This document shows, in pieces, positions 21,601 through 33,000 of a stretch of 64,000 bases of DNA (position 1 is the first letter of the stretch; the number at the start of each line of letters is the position of its first letter). This DNA is from Sialis fuliginosa (lineage: Eukaryota > Arthropoda > Insecta > Megaloptera > Sialidae). The stretch is from contig OY540810.1 of the NCBI GenBank assembly GCA_961205875.1, positions 2,852,001 through 2,916,000 of the forward strand, in the 5' to 3' direction. Made by a program: the position numbers and the translations under genes. The notes under the pieces were generated by a model. The model was not told where the DNA came from. It was given only the letters and a program-made list of their open reading frames with translations, and searched no databases.

Positions 21601-23557
21601 GTTATAACTTACCGAGTGCTGGGTTCTAAATAAGTGTGTGCATGTAGTTTTAATTTGGTTTCGCAATTACAATTTTGATGTGCGATATTATAAAGAAATT
21701 GATTAAATTTGTTAGCTAACGAGCAGTTGAAACAAGGTATTGATTGTATCTGGAAATAAACCACAATTGCAGTAACAGTCCGTACAAGATATTTTTTTAT
21801 AAACATACTGTTTTATTACAATTAGTTTTAAACTAAACATTTATACATGAATGTCATTGAACTGTCAAAGTGTTTGTAAGCTAACAAATTTTATTGAATT
21901 TTTATAATACCAGACATAAAACAAATAGTTAGTCTCTTTGCTTTTGAATAGCTTAATTATGTTATATATCTTTAATTAATTTTGTTTTTAATATTTATTT
22001 ATATCATGGCCAAGTATTATAAAGAAAATTATCCAGGTAAAAAATGGAACCTTTTCTACAAGGTGGGTGATGTATATTAGGGTTATAACGAATGTACTTA
22101 TAAAAAAAGACACGAATGACAGCACCAAAAAGGATATTCTTAATAATGCTAGGCTTATTTACTAATATTATACGTATTGCTTTTTAACCCTTTCGTTATG
22201 GGCTTTTTTTGTGTGAATAAGTGAAATATATACCTTTCTCTGTCAAATAACACAGTAAAAGCTCTTCGTTTATTGGACCTATTGGATACACTCCTCGTAA
22301 CGAAAAGGTTAATCCTCAAACATAATTTATTGAACATCATTCAATTTAACAGTTTTGTGTAGTAATTATTTCGTTAAATAAAAATAACTATTATTAATTT
22401 CTTCTTTATGATTATTAAATATGTGATCTTTAATTTAATTAATCTTGAGAGAACATTCCAACATTCTTTTCGTTGGGTTGGGAGCAATTTCATTACATTT
22501 TATTTATATCACATGCAAACTATTAACGGCTAAAACTGTTCATCTTGTTTATTTTTGTTTGACTTGCATAATTTTAAGGTTTTTTTTGGGGGGGGGGGGA
22601 GGTACTTGTAGATAACACACTTCAAGTGATATATACAGGGTGGGGCATTTAAAGTGTTACATATTTTTATCTCAGAACCATTGCATATTTGAAAAGAAGA
22701 TTTAGTTGTGAAGGGGTAATCGAATAGTAATATTTATTTGTTATTTTAACGTGGCCTTCAAGGTTATTTGTAGGTCAACATCATTTTTTTAAACAAGAAC
22801 CTATAGTTTTTATTTAGCAATCGTATTCTACGTGAAAAAACACAAATTTTTTATTGAAAACTTTTTTTTGAAGCTTTCCAAGATATCTAACAAAATAATT
22901 CGAGGTTTTGGACTTTCAAGAATTTTTTACTCAGGAACCATAAACTTTAGAAAAAAATTACAAGATACAAAAAGTATTTAAGCAAAAAAAAAAAAAATAC
23001 AAAATGTTAAAAATAGTTCTAAAATAATAAGTTTTATTAGACCAAAATAAACATTTTTTGTATCTTGTACTTTTTCTCTAAAGTTGGTGATTTCTGAGTA
23101 AAAAATTCTTGAATATTCTAAATCTCAGAATTATTTTGAGATGACTCATAAGGTTGCTCAAAAAAAGTTTTCAGTAAAAGATTCGGATATTTTCACGAAG
23201 AATAAGATTAGTAAATAAAAACTGTAGGTTCCTATTTAAAAAATTATATTGACCTTCAAATAACCTTGAAGGCCACGTTAAAATAACAAATAAATATTAC
23301 TATTCAATTACTCCCTCACAACCAAACATTTTTTTAAAATATGTCATGGTTCTGAGTTAAAAATCACTTTAAATGTCCCATCTTATATTTCAACATATAT
23401 TTTTGTATTCTCTTATGCTTCTGTAAATTTATACTTATTTGTTAATATTATCTAGTCGTTCTAAAAATAAGTATTTTATTTACAGAAACGTAAAAGAAAA
23501 GGATCTAATAATAAGTGCAGTAGGAATAAAAAACGAAATTATGGAAAACAAAGTTAA
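18674..23557 (+). CDS. OARD1: OARD1/TARG1-like ADP-ribosyl hydrolase with long disordered N-terminus
   Basis: Exons 18674-20601 and 20662-20977, then a last exon 23486-23557, give 771 aa; two other last exons are listed separately. The catalytic macrodomain starts near residue 606 (NGDLFTASKEYSLAHCVAED, FRMGAGIAVTFR) and runs to residue 748, tracking human OARD1 closely. The catalytic lysine (human Lys84) is Lys678 in YLVTKK and the aspartate (human Asp125) is Asp719 in GCGLD, with the same 41-residue spacing. The family removes ADP-ribose from glutamate/aspartate and deacylates O-acyl-ADP-ribose. Human OARD1 is only about 152 aa; here about 600 residues precede the domain. These are rich in Asn, Lys, Ser and Asp, have six copies of (R)xKSREK, Arg-Gly patches (RRGGRKKRK, PHRGGYNQDRR, GPRRGRNQEQR) and look intrinsically disordered. 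The last exon adds a lysine/arginine tail (KRKRKGSNNK), a plausible nuclear localisation signal. The ATG follows AACTACT and opens an uninterrupted frame. Confidence 0.9.
20997..21605. mobile_element. Inverted-repeat element in OARD1 intron 2
   Basis: Arms 20997-21135 and 21450-21605 are reverse complements, sharing GGTACTTG, TATTATATCC, AAAATCACTAGGAACA and GCGCCAATGTGAGTAAAGTT. It starts about 20 bases after the exon 2 donor. A fragment recurs at about 51010-51042. Confidence 0.65.
21846..21917 (-). repeat. Solo end of the TGTCCGGTATTAT MITE family
   Basis: AACTGTCAAAGTGTTTGTAA, GCTAACAAATTT and TTATAATACCAGACATAA match the right part of 30503-30813, 33540-33861 and 44140-44471. Confidence 0.6.
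22636..23395. mobile_element. Palindromic element in OARD1 intron 2 (ACAGGGTGGGGC)
   Basis: Arms of about 330 bp: TACAGGGTGGGGCATTTAAA at the left and the diverged complement CACTTTAAATGTCCCATCTT at the right, with matching CGTGGCCTTCAAGG blocks. The left end is flanked by TA. One-arm relative at 13440-13756. It ends about 90 bases before the last-exon acceptor at 23485. Confidence 0.7.
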
Positions 23558-23613
23558 TATTGTTAATGTAGGTTAATATTTTCAAATATATATATATATA
23601 TATATATCTATAA

Positions 23614-23619
23614 AATAAA
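23614..23619 (+). terminator. Polyadenylation signal after the basic-tail last exon
   Basis: AATAAA lies 57 bases after the stop codon at 23555-23557, following a (TA)n run at about 23586-23606. It supports 23486-23557 as a true terminal exon. Confidence 0.55.
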
Positions 23620-24305
23620 CATAGATACTAAGTTTAATTTGTTCCTAATTATAAGTTATATTATAGTATTATTATTATTAATTGTTATTATGACATTATT
23701 AGGCTCGGTGCGTACTTTGAATTTGCTCAAAATTAATGTTATGTAATACAAGTTCAAAAGAAAAAAAGAATATGAACATTATTACTATTATTTTGTTTTA
23801 ATATTCATATATTTTATCACTAAATAGTTATCAAAGTAACTATCAAATAAATGTGCATTCATAATTTTCTTATAAATTAATTTATCCATCCAAAAATAAA
23901 TCAAATCTCTTTATTAGAAATTGAATGGTGTCGTCTATTTTAAATAAATTATGTATTATTTTATTACAGTAGGATTGTGTTTAAAATTATTTGTTTGAAC
24001 ATTTATAAGAAAAAAATTATTATATTTTTATTTAAATGATTTTTTCGAGTCAAATTTAAGAAATTCTGCTGATCAAAACATAATAATGTTATACAAACAT
24101 AACACACACAAATTTCAGTATTTCAATCAACAAAATTCTCCTAAATTTGACACATTGTAAAACACAACCTTACTTTTCAAAATTTTATTACCATTGTAGA
24201 ACATAACCTTAATGTTTTTTATTAAAAAAAGAACATAGGCAATGTGTCAAACACGCTGACAATATTATATTGAAATTATTTTATAATATTTTGTCATAAA
24301 TATAG

Positions 24306-24473
24306 GTACATTCACGTGAATATGAAAGACCAATTTCAGAGGATAGAAAGTTAGATGAAAAGAATATTAGAACAAAATATGAATCGTTAAATAATAATAA
24401 AAAATCTATATGTTTAATTGTTCTTGCAACTGCCATTTTGGGAGGAATATGCATATTCATCAAAAAGCGTTGA
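24306..24473 (+). CDS. OARD1: Candidate alternative last exon: transmembrane tail anchor
   Basis: A phase-0 open stretch directly after an AG acceptor (ATAAATATAG), compatible with exon 2 of the OARD1-like gene, which also ends in phase 0. It encodes 55 residues and stop: a charged linker (VHSREYERPISEDRKLDEKN) and then a hydrophobic segment SICLIVLATAILGGICIFI framed by KK and KKR at the very C-terminus. This is the layout of a tail-anchored ER or outer-mitochondrial membrane protein. An AATAAA overlaps the stop codon region (about 24473-24478). If joined to exon 2 the product would be 803 aa with a membrane-tethered macrodomain. It could instead be a neighbouring gene's last exon; no upstream exon for such a gene was found. 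Confidence 0.6.
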   Translation, partial: VHSREYERPISEDRKLDEKNIRTKYESLNNNKKSICLIVLATAILGGICIFIKKR

Positions 24474-25263
24474 ATAAAATGTAAGACCCTTTTTAAATTT
24501 TTTTGTTTATCATATATTAAAATAATATAATCAACAATCACTTTTGTTAATTCTCGGCACCTAAAAAATTAAATTATGTTTGGGAGAAATATCTTTAAAA
24601 GATGAAAAAAAGTGAGGTTAGGTTAGGTTCATAATCTTACTAATAGTACTGAGAACTTAAAAAAGTGGTAGTTTGGGTTATATTAATGTTTTAATATTTT
24701 GATTTTATTCTGTTCAAGTTTACTAAAAAATATATATTTACAAGTATTTCATTTCTTTTATAAACTAACTGGGATTTTTAAGTACATTCTTGTTGGTGTA
24801 GGCTGTAGAAATATATTTATAGCTATTAATTTTGAAATTGTGGCAAGTATATTTTTTGTTTTTGCGAGATATTTTATCAAGTTCTATTTATTAAATTTTT
24901 TTTCCAAAATTAATTTTAATTGTTGGTTTAAATACCCCAAAACGAACAGATATAAATTCTAAAAACTATCAAAATAGATTATATTGCCTATAAAACGACA
25001 TAGAGACTAAAAAAAATTGCACATTAAACCTGCAGATTTTTGTATTAGTATTTTAAAATTGAATAGTGTTAATTTTTATTCTTCTATTTTTATTTAACAT
25101 TGTATATTGCACCCTCACCAATTTTTGTTCGTATGAAAATTAATAAAATGAGCATTATATTTATTTCTGTATCTACTCAATTCAATTTTACTTTAAAAAA
25201 ATACATTTTAGAATCGAGAATATATAGTTTAAGCACATATTAATCTGTTAATATTTTTTATAG

Positions 25264-25782
25264 GATGATTCCGAATTACCCACCGTACCAAAATCAAAAC
25301 AAGCATACATTCAACATGGCGTTTTTGATTTTACTAAAGTTGACCCACAGTTTGGAACATTGTTTTTGTGTTATGAAGATAACTTTATTACAGATACGAT
25401 TAAATCTCTTGATAAGGGAAACAAAATCATTTACGATTTAAATAAAGAACGGAAAACTACAGGAGATGTCGTAAGGATTCAAAAATCCAATTTGGTTTTT
25501 TATGGTTTGGTTATTGGAAAAGTACATTCAAAGAAAAACAATTACTTTGATCGTTTTGATTTTACCGCCTTTAGTAGTTGCTTAAAAAAATTACGAATTC
25601 ATAATAAAAAAGATGGGTTTATTAATTTTTCTATAGAACCTTATTTGTGTGTTAATGATGATGTTCTATTACACAAAATAATAACGTTATTGAAAATTTA
25701 TTTAATTGATGTGTCAGTTTATGTTTGTTGGCCAGAACATTTAAAAGATCAATGTAGTAAATATACTATCAATAACGAATAA
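25264..25782 (+). CDS. OARD1: Candidate alternative last exon: degenerate second macrodomain
   Basis: Starts after the acceptor TTTTTTATAG in phase 0, matching the end of exon 2, and encodes 172 residues. The pattern LFLCYEDNFITDTIKSLDKG ... GDVVRIQKSNLVFYGLVIGK ... KKLRIHNKKDGFINFSIEP ... VSVYVC follows the strand and helix order of an OARD1 macrodomain. The catalytic lysine position is occupied by glycine (LVIGK against LITKK) and the GCGLD loop is replaced by EPYLCVND, so it is probably inactive, perhaps a binder. Joined to exon 2 it would give a 920-aa protein with an active and an inactive macrodomain in tandem. AATAAA follows at 25951-25956. A separate gene is the alternative. Confidence 0.6.
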   Translation, partial: DDSELPTVPKSKQAYIQHGVFDFTKVDPQFGTLFLCYEDNFITDTIKSLDKGNKIIYDLNKERKTTGDVVRIQKSNLVFYGLVIGKVHSKKNNYFDRFDFTAFSSCLKKLRIHNKKDGFINFSIEPYLCVNDDVLLHKIITLLKIYLIDVSVYVCWPEHLKDQCSKYTINNE

Positions 25783-25950
25783 CGTTTTCTAAGTCGAAAA
25801 TATACTGGACAGTTAGGTTAGGTTAAATACTATTATAAAATATATTTGTTTTGAGTTTTAAACTATAATTGGTATGTGTCGTCGATGTGGTGAAAATTGA
25901 AACTAACACAAGTTAGTTGTCTTCTAACCTAACTTTATTAACCGATATTT

Positions 25951-25956
25951 AATAAA
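25951..25956 (+). terminator. Polyadenylation signal after the degenerate-macrodomain exon
   Basis: AATAAA about 170 bases after the stop codon at 25780-25782. Confidence 0.4.
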
Positions 25957-28900
25957 CAATTAAATCAGTGATTATATATGATACATTTAATAAAATTTAA
26001 TTTCTTTTATAAAGAAAATAAGTATTTCCTATTTAATTGAACATGTTTTTTTAAACTAACAACTGACAGCTGACCCAATAGGAATAGTTCCTTTTTTGAC
26101 CACACACTAAAGACATACCAATAAATAATAAATGAATTTTATATTTAGTTTTTTTTTATGTTTTTGGTAATATTTGAGATATTTTCTTGTAATGCAACAT
26201 ATTGAAGCATTTTGATTACTTCATATTTTCGTGTTTAGTGAGGTTATGAATATGCATCAAAGCATTTTGTTCTCAAAATAATACTTTTTAAACTCTGGCA
26301 GGTAGAAATAAGTGTGTAATTTAATCTACATTTTTTCTCTGTCCAAAATAATGATTATGTATGTATGTTTCAAACTATTCTATGAAAATGATGTTTCATA
26401 AAAAATGCCTTTGATAAAAACACTGTCCGATTTATGTTAGGTTACAAAAAATGAGCTTCAAGTGCTACTGGGAATTTTTTTTTTTCAATTTCGAACTACA
26501 AAAACTTTTGCCGGTTTTAAATGTTTTTGTGACTTCCGGATATAAATAACATTTTGCTAGATACAAAATTAAATAGGCCCATAAACCAATAAAAATTGGA
26601 CAGTGCTTGTATAATAAATGGATTTTGATCAAATTATATACACATGCATATGCCTTATATAATAGATACATATTAATGATTAATGTAATAGTGACTTTTA
26701 TAATTATAGTTTTTAAAGATTTAAACAACGCTAATGCTTATTAGAAATTAGAAATCTTAATTATTATGGAATGCGCTAAAGACTAAATATTTGGTATGGA
26801 ATTTCACCAAAGTCTGAATATTTAACTGAACATATAGTATTTAAAAAAAATTGAATAGAAGCATTATTTATTTATCGTTTAGTGCTCTAAATTATTTTAT
26901 GAAAAATCTATTTTAATTTAATATCTATGGATAAAATACAAACAGATGTGTTGAACATTTGCTATAAAGTGGTCGAAAAGTCGTTTCACTAAAATAAAAA
27001 TAAAAATAATTGTATTAAACTATTATTTACTCACAAAAACAATTTATTTTTAATATTTATGATAAAAGTGATTTACAGTTTTAAATAAACAAAGCTAAAC
27101 AATTATTTTTTTTATTTTTTGATTGTTATAATAATTTTTTTTAAAACTTTTTGATCAGATCTATTACAATATTTCTTGCAATTTCTTGTCAGTATCCATA
27201 GATTATAATGTAACCTTAGACATTAAAAATAGATTTTCAATGAAATAATTTTAAACAATATTTAACCTTGATTTTTTTCAAAAAAACCATTGTTTTTAAA
27301 CAATTGAATAGATTCTATCAGATATTTTTATGTAATAATTCTCAAATTTTCAGCTGAAGTTGAATATTTAAAAAATATGCTAAATTGGCTGAATATTGAA
27401 GCCAAATTGAATATTTAGCGCATCCTTGTTTATTATCGTTTAAATCTTGTTAGCATATATTTTGTTATAACCACAAATAAGAACTTTTACTTATCTTTAT
27501 TATAAAATATATAAGCCTACATGTGTACAGTGAGATTGCTTAATTCTACGCAAAAGATAATTTTATTAACAGCAGTGCCGTGCGTGCAGGTTTAAAATTT
27601 TTTACAAAGGGCTCGTCCATAATAAATTTACAAAAATAATGTTAGTTATATGTTATTAATACTCAGTATTATAAAAAAAATTGCTGGAGTGCAAATGCAA
27701 ATTAGCTTCCAGCTAATGCTGTTTGCTAGGTATTAAATATAAATTACAACACACTTTACAGATGTAGCGAATGAAATTGTACATATGATTACCTTGATGC
27801 ATGCGCGATAAGTACAATCAGTGACTTAAAATAAGTGCTACCAAGTGTATCTCATAAAATGCATAGCATTTACATTATTGTACATTTATTATCACTGCTT
27901 TAAAATATCAAGAATTTTATAACAATTTGACACCTAGCAGATAGCATTAGCTGGAAGTTAATTTACATTTGCACTCAAACAAATTCTTTAATTCTTCATA
28001 AGTATATGATTTATTTATTGTTACAAAGAACAAGGGGCTGACAGATTATAGAATAATTTAATAAAGGGCTCGGTAGTGTTTAAATTTGTTGATACTAATG
28101 GCTAGAAACGACACAAATATTATATGGCAGCTGTTAATACAGACATAAATTAATCTATCGTGTAAAAAAACAGAATTTTGATCTCACTGTATATGATATT
28201 TATGTTATTTGGGTTTTTTTTATATATTCTTACATTTTTAAGTTTGTAAATAAACTAATTTTGATTCATTTTTAATAATAATATCTATATGATAATTGAT
28301 ATCCAAAATTTGTATGATAAAATAATACTATTTTGCCAAAAAAATAGATTCTGTTTTGACAAAGTTGGATTTAGAAGACATATATAAAAAATTTCAGCAC
28401 ATTTTATCACCTTTATCTGTAGAATTTGAAAAAAAATGTTTGAGCTGCAAACAAACGGGGTGTTTTAACCTACAAATAGTGAAGTTACGTATTAGTTTTG
28501 AGTTTGTAGTAAATTAATCTTGCATGAAATTTTTTTTATAAAGTTACAATCTGTAATTTGATTAAATGTGAATTTTCTAGGTTAAGGTGATGATTTGTCA
28601 CGTGGTTGATATATAATTTATTTTCATTTTTATATCATAAAAAGAGTGAAATTTTTTTTTCAAATTAATTCTTATGTAATTTAATATAACTCAATCATAA
28701 TATGAACATTCAATCTGTATAAAAATAAAACAATTACAATTATAACAATCATAACAATATTTGTTATAATTGAGGTTAAAAAAGGATCATATCGGACTCT
28801 AACCACTAAATTATTGTAAGTGACACAAAATTAAGTTTCCAAAAGGTTATTTTTTTAATTATTTTTTCTTATATAAAAGTTGAAATTCTTGATGTCAACA

Positions 28901-30037
28901 ATGAGTATTTAAAAATTTTAATATTAAACAATCATTTATGTTAAAATTGCCTTCTTTCTAAAATATTTAATGGTAAATCACTAGGTAAGTACCTAGCAAG
29001 GATTTATTTAATGATTCTAATTGTGCATGATGACGTTTCCGATATGAAATTAAATATTTGTAATATTGTTGGTTATGATAATTTGGTGGTTAGGTTTCAA
29101 GGTATAATATAAATATAAAATAACAGTTAATTAATAGTTTTATTTAATCAAATATAAAAATATATTTTCTATAGGTACACATAAATACTTTTTATAACTA
29201 CATCTATGTGGTAAACAAAATTGTTGAAAATTAAGAAATATTTAATTAAATACCAAAAAAATTACATTTTTATTTATATAGTGTATAACACAGAATATAT
29301 TTATTTATATTGGGTAAAACATTTAAATATTTTGTGGGAATAAAAATATATATATTATCTAAAACTAAAATTTTCTTATATTTTTCTATGCACCAAAAAC
29401 ACCAAAATTTTTAACTATAATTATTTAATCCTTTCATCTGCGGAGTACTAAATATAAGTTATCATTGCGAAGTAGAATTCGCCAAGCGTTGGATTGTTCA
29501 CCCACCAATAGGGAACGTAAACTGGGTTTAGTTAGACCGTCGTGAACCAAGTTGACAGCCGATGTACTGACAGTTCTAAACAATGGTATAGTTTATAATA
29601 GTTATTATTTATAATACCTGACATAAGGTAACATAAAATCGGATACAATAATTTTTTTAAGTTTTACTTCTTTAGGCGCGTTCAGGGTGAAATTTTAGTA
29701 ATGCAATGGAAATAAAATGCACGTTGCGATAATGGAAACAATTTAACACCATAAAGTTAGGTTAGGTCTAGATAATACAGATTTCTATTGAGTTGGTAAA
29801 ACAGGTTTTTAGTTTTGCCAACAATATGTTAATGCCTGTTCAGATTGCAGCTTAATTTTGTTTAATTAACACAATTACAACCCTGTTGAATATGAAATAT
29901 AAAATCACAGTGTTCAAAACATTCCTGATTTACCCCTTCTCTTATGATTGAGTATTATTTAAAATTAGATTCGTGTTTCTTCATATACGATAAATATAAA
30001 TATGTTAACAGCAATTATTAAAATTACATTTCAAAAT
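25957..30037. other. Convergent intergenic region between the OARD1-like gene and GGCX
   Basis: About 4 kb of very AT-rich sequence between two convergent genes. No supported gene. It contains the TIR element at 27687-27976 and a locally GC-richer unique stretch at about 29455-29585 with no assignment. Scattered GGTTAGGTT motifs do not form arrays. Confidence 0.5.
27687..27976. mobile_element. TIR element (GAGTGCAAATG termini)
   Basis: Starts GAGTGCAAATGCAAATTAGC and ends with the diverged complement TTAATTTACATTTGCACTC; the arms include CTTCCAGCTAATGCTGTTTG and its complement, about 60 bp each. Total 290 bp. No target duplication assigned. Confidence 0.6.
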
Positions 30038-33000
30038 TTAATATATTCTTACACGTTTCGGTATTGGAACATCAAATAAAATATTCAGAACAGAGTTTCC
30101 AATAATCTTAAACATTTGCATTGCATTCTTAAAAGTTACGTCTATTTCTTCAATCAACGGAAATGGAGATTTGATATGGAAATTTGGATATGGATTTTCA
30201 GCCTCGTTTCCCAAACTTTGTCTGGTTTGATTTATAAAAGTATACATGTAACTTGCTGGGGTATTTGAAATGACATGAATTTTATGGAACTCGTCTGATT
30301 CAACAATTGAAGACATTCCTTTCGATAACTTTTTACCAGTGCTTTGATTTTGTTGTATACTTTCTCTTTCAAATATAACCTCTCCTTCTAATACTGTTAA
30401 GGTAACATTTGTCAAATCTTTTGCTATGTAATTCTCGAGATATAGACCTAAAAATATAAAAATGAATTTATTGGTGTTACAATTTTATATTTTTGTTTGT
30501 AATGTCTGGTACCTAACCTAACCTAACAAAATTTGCTAGTTAACAAGCACTTTTAAATGGGTATTAAATCTGTGATATTATCTATGGAATTTTTGAGCAG
30601 TGATACTTCAACTTATTATAACACAGTTGGCAACTCGGACTGTACAAAATAATTTTCATAATCGCAATCACCACTGTTTTAATACCGTTGGTGTTTACTT
30701 ACCATGTGTGCGCGGAACTTGTCAAACACTTCATGAAACTTCAAATGAACTGGTAGATAAATTTGATACCCCATTTGAAAGTGCTTGTTAGCTCATTTAT
30801 AATACCAGACATGAGTTTAAATTAAGAAAGTGAATACACTATAGAACTAAAATTTTATTATTATTGTAAACCCAATATAATTTACGAAATTTCATATATT
30901 AAAATTAATTCGTGAAAACAAGACAGTAATCCAGAGTTAATATATTGTTTCACCTGGAAAATCTGCCACAAACATGACTTCTGAATAGTTTGACCAAGAG
31001 TAAACATCACGTTGCATATCAATAAGTTTATTTCTCCATTCACTAAATTCGGTTAAAAGTGGCATCAACCATACAACAGGTTTAAAAGGACTCCATTCGA
31101 CTTTTAGCAAATCAAATGTTGGATTGAACATTCTTTGTTGAAAATGTCCATTTAAAGAAGACCAAACATCTACGTAAATAGAAATATTATCTGAGGTAAT
31201 GTAATCTTCTATAGATTCCTTCTTGTTTATTAAAGGGTCCGTTATTAAATCTTTTTGTATTTTTTCTTCATCTGGAAAAAATAAATTGTTTTATAAAAAA
31301 CAACAATTTAGTTATTTTTCATTATTCTTTCTATTTCAAATCGTTTAATCAAAATTTGAAAAGGTATTGTTTACTTCAAGTCAGAACCTCGTGTTTGAAA
31401 TAGTTACAAGGAGTGGATAAAGACATGCATATTGAAAAGAGTCCACATATACTGGACTATAGCTTTAATTAAATGAAAATAATTTTTTTCATTTTTGGTC
31501 CTTCGAGTCGGATATGAATATTTGCAAACCTTTAAAAGAAACAGCGTTCATTTGTTTTCTCAATTTACGGATATGAAGTTCTTCTAAAAGATTCCTTTTT
31601 AAACAGTGTACGTATTGTACCATCATGTCACCATGTTTTGTCCATCTATCATTACTGACCCAAGCTTCTGGATCTAGGAAATGTTCTCTGCCTGTTTTGT
31701 TATCAGTCACTTTCACAACGACCAGGATTGTATCCCAAGCATGCACCATCATGTCCCATGAGTAACCGTAGAGTCCGTTTGTCCAGTTGTTGTAACCCTG
31801 GATAAATAAATAAACAAATATATTGGTAAATAGGTTTTACTGTAACCGATGTAGTAAAACCGTTTTAAGCGATGCTGTTTTACACATACGAGAATAAGTA
31901 ACGTCAACTGGAATTATAATTCCGATTTGAAGTACGCTATAAGAAATCCCAAAAATACTTTGTCTCCTCTACGTTTCACGAATCACGCTTTTTTTTGTTT
32001 TCAATCTCTTCGTCTCAGGTGTTTTAACCATGTTTTAACTGACGACGCTTTTTCAAATATTACGTTGAAATCCATATACTCCGTAGATACTTGTATTTTT
32101 TGAGGTTGGCTAAAAAGATATAACTACATATGTCCATGCAGTTTACACGCGTTTTTATTACGGCCGATATTACCCCCTCATTTTGAAAAGGAGACAATCA
32201 ATGTAAATTTAAATTAAACATTATTTATTGAATTAATTTACACGAAAAATAAAAAAAATTGCATGACAATAAAATTCTCATATTGGAACAAACAAAAATT
32301 AATTGAAAATTTTTATTTTTCATTTTTACCCCATCTGGGGTAATTTACCCCGGTTCCCCGACCGCTGCTCTAGAGGAATAGCATAACTAAACCTGATTAG
32401 TTATGCCAGGTGTAAAGCGCCATCTACACGAACTTTTACACTCGGTTTTACTACATCGGTTACAGTAAAACCGGAATAACAGTGTTGTGTATTAATATTC
32501 ATACTTTAGTTATAGAGTGTGAATAAGGCAGAAACAGTTGAACACCACAATGAGTAAAAAGAAGGCAGACTGTTAATTTATGTTTCCAATTAATTTTCTT
32601 TTTCTCAGATGCATCTTTATAAAAACAAAGTTCATTTGTTTGTGGTTTGGAAACTTTCGAAGAGTCACATTTCGTAATTTTTTTTATCACTTCAGTAATT
32701 TTTCTAGGCCAGTTTTGACTACAGAATAAAGGCATGGTAGCCATACAAACATATGGAAACATTCCTGAAAAGAATAATACATGTTTAAAGTAAGTGCTAC
32801 GAATTTTTAAGGACTGTAGCTGGGTAAGCATGCAAAACATTCCTTTACGTATGTAGATTTGGCTGATTTTTTTGTAAGTCACAATCTGTTTAACTTTCAA
32901 TCCAACCAAATATTAGTGTCTACAATATATATAGTGTCTACTTTCTGGAAAGTCAGGGAAGCCTAAAGTGGCCAGGGAAAGTCAGGGAATTTATTAATTT

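Noticed and set aside
24699..24962. 87-codon plus-strand frame rich in Phe, Ile and Asn
   Set aside because: Composition follows the AT-rich background, there is no good start context or family resemblance, and it lies between two terminal-exon candidates.
32577..32909. Extension of GGCX exon 6 upstream to an ATG at 32909
   Set aside because: The acceptor TTTTCAG before 32764 fits the phase of exon 5 and the human protein; upstream sequence is intron and repeat.
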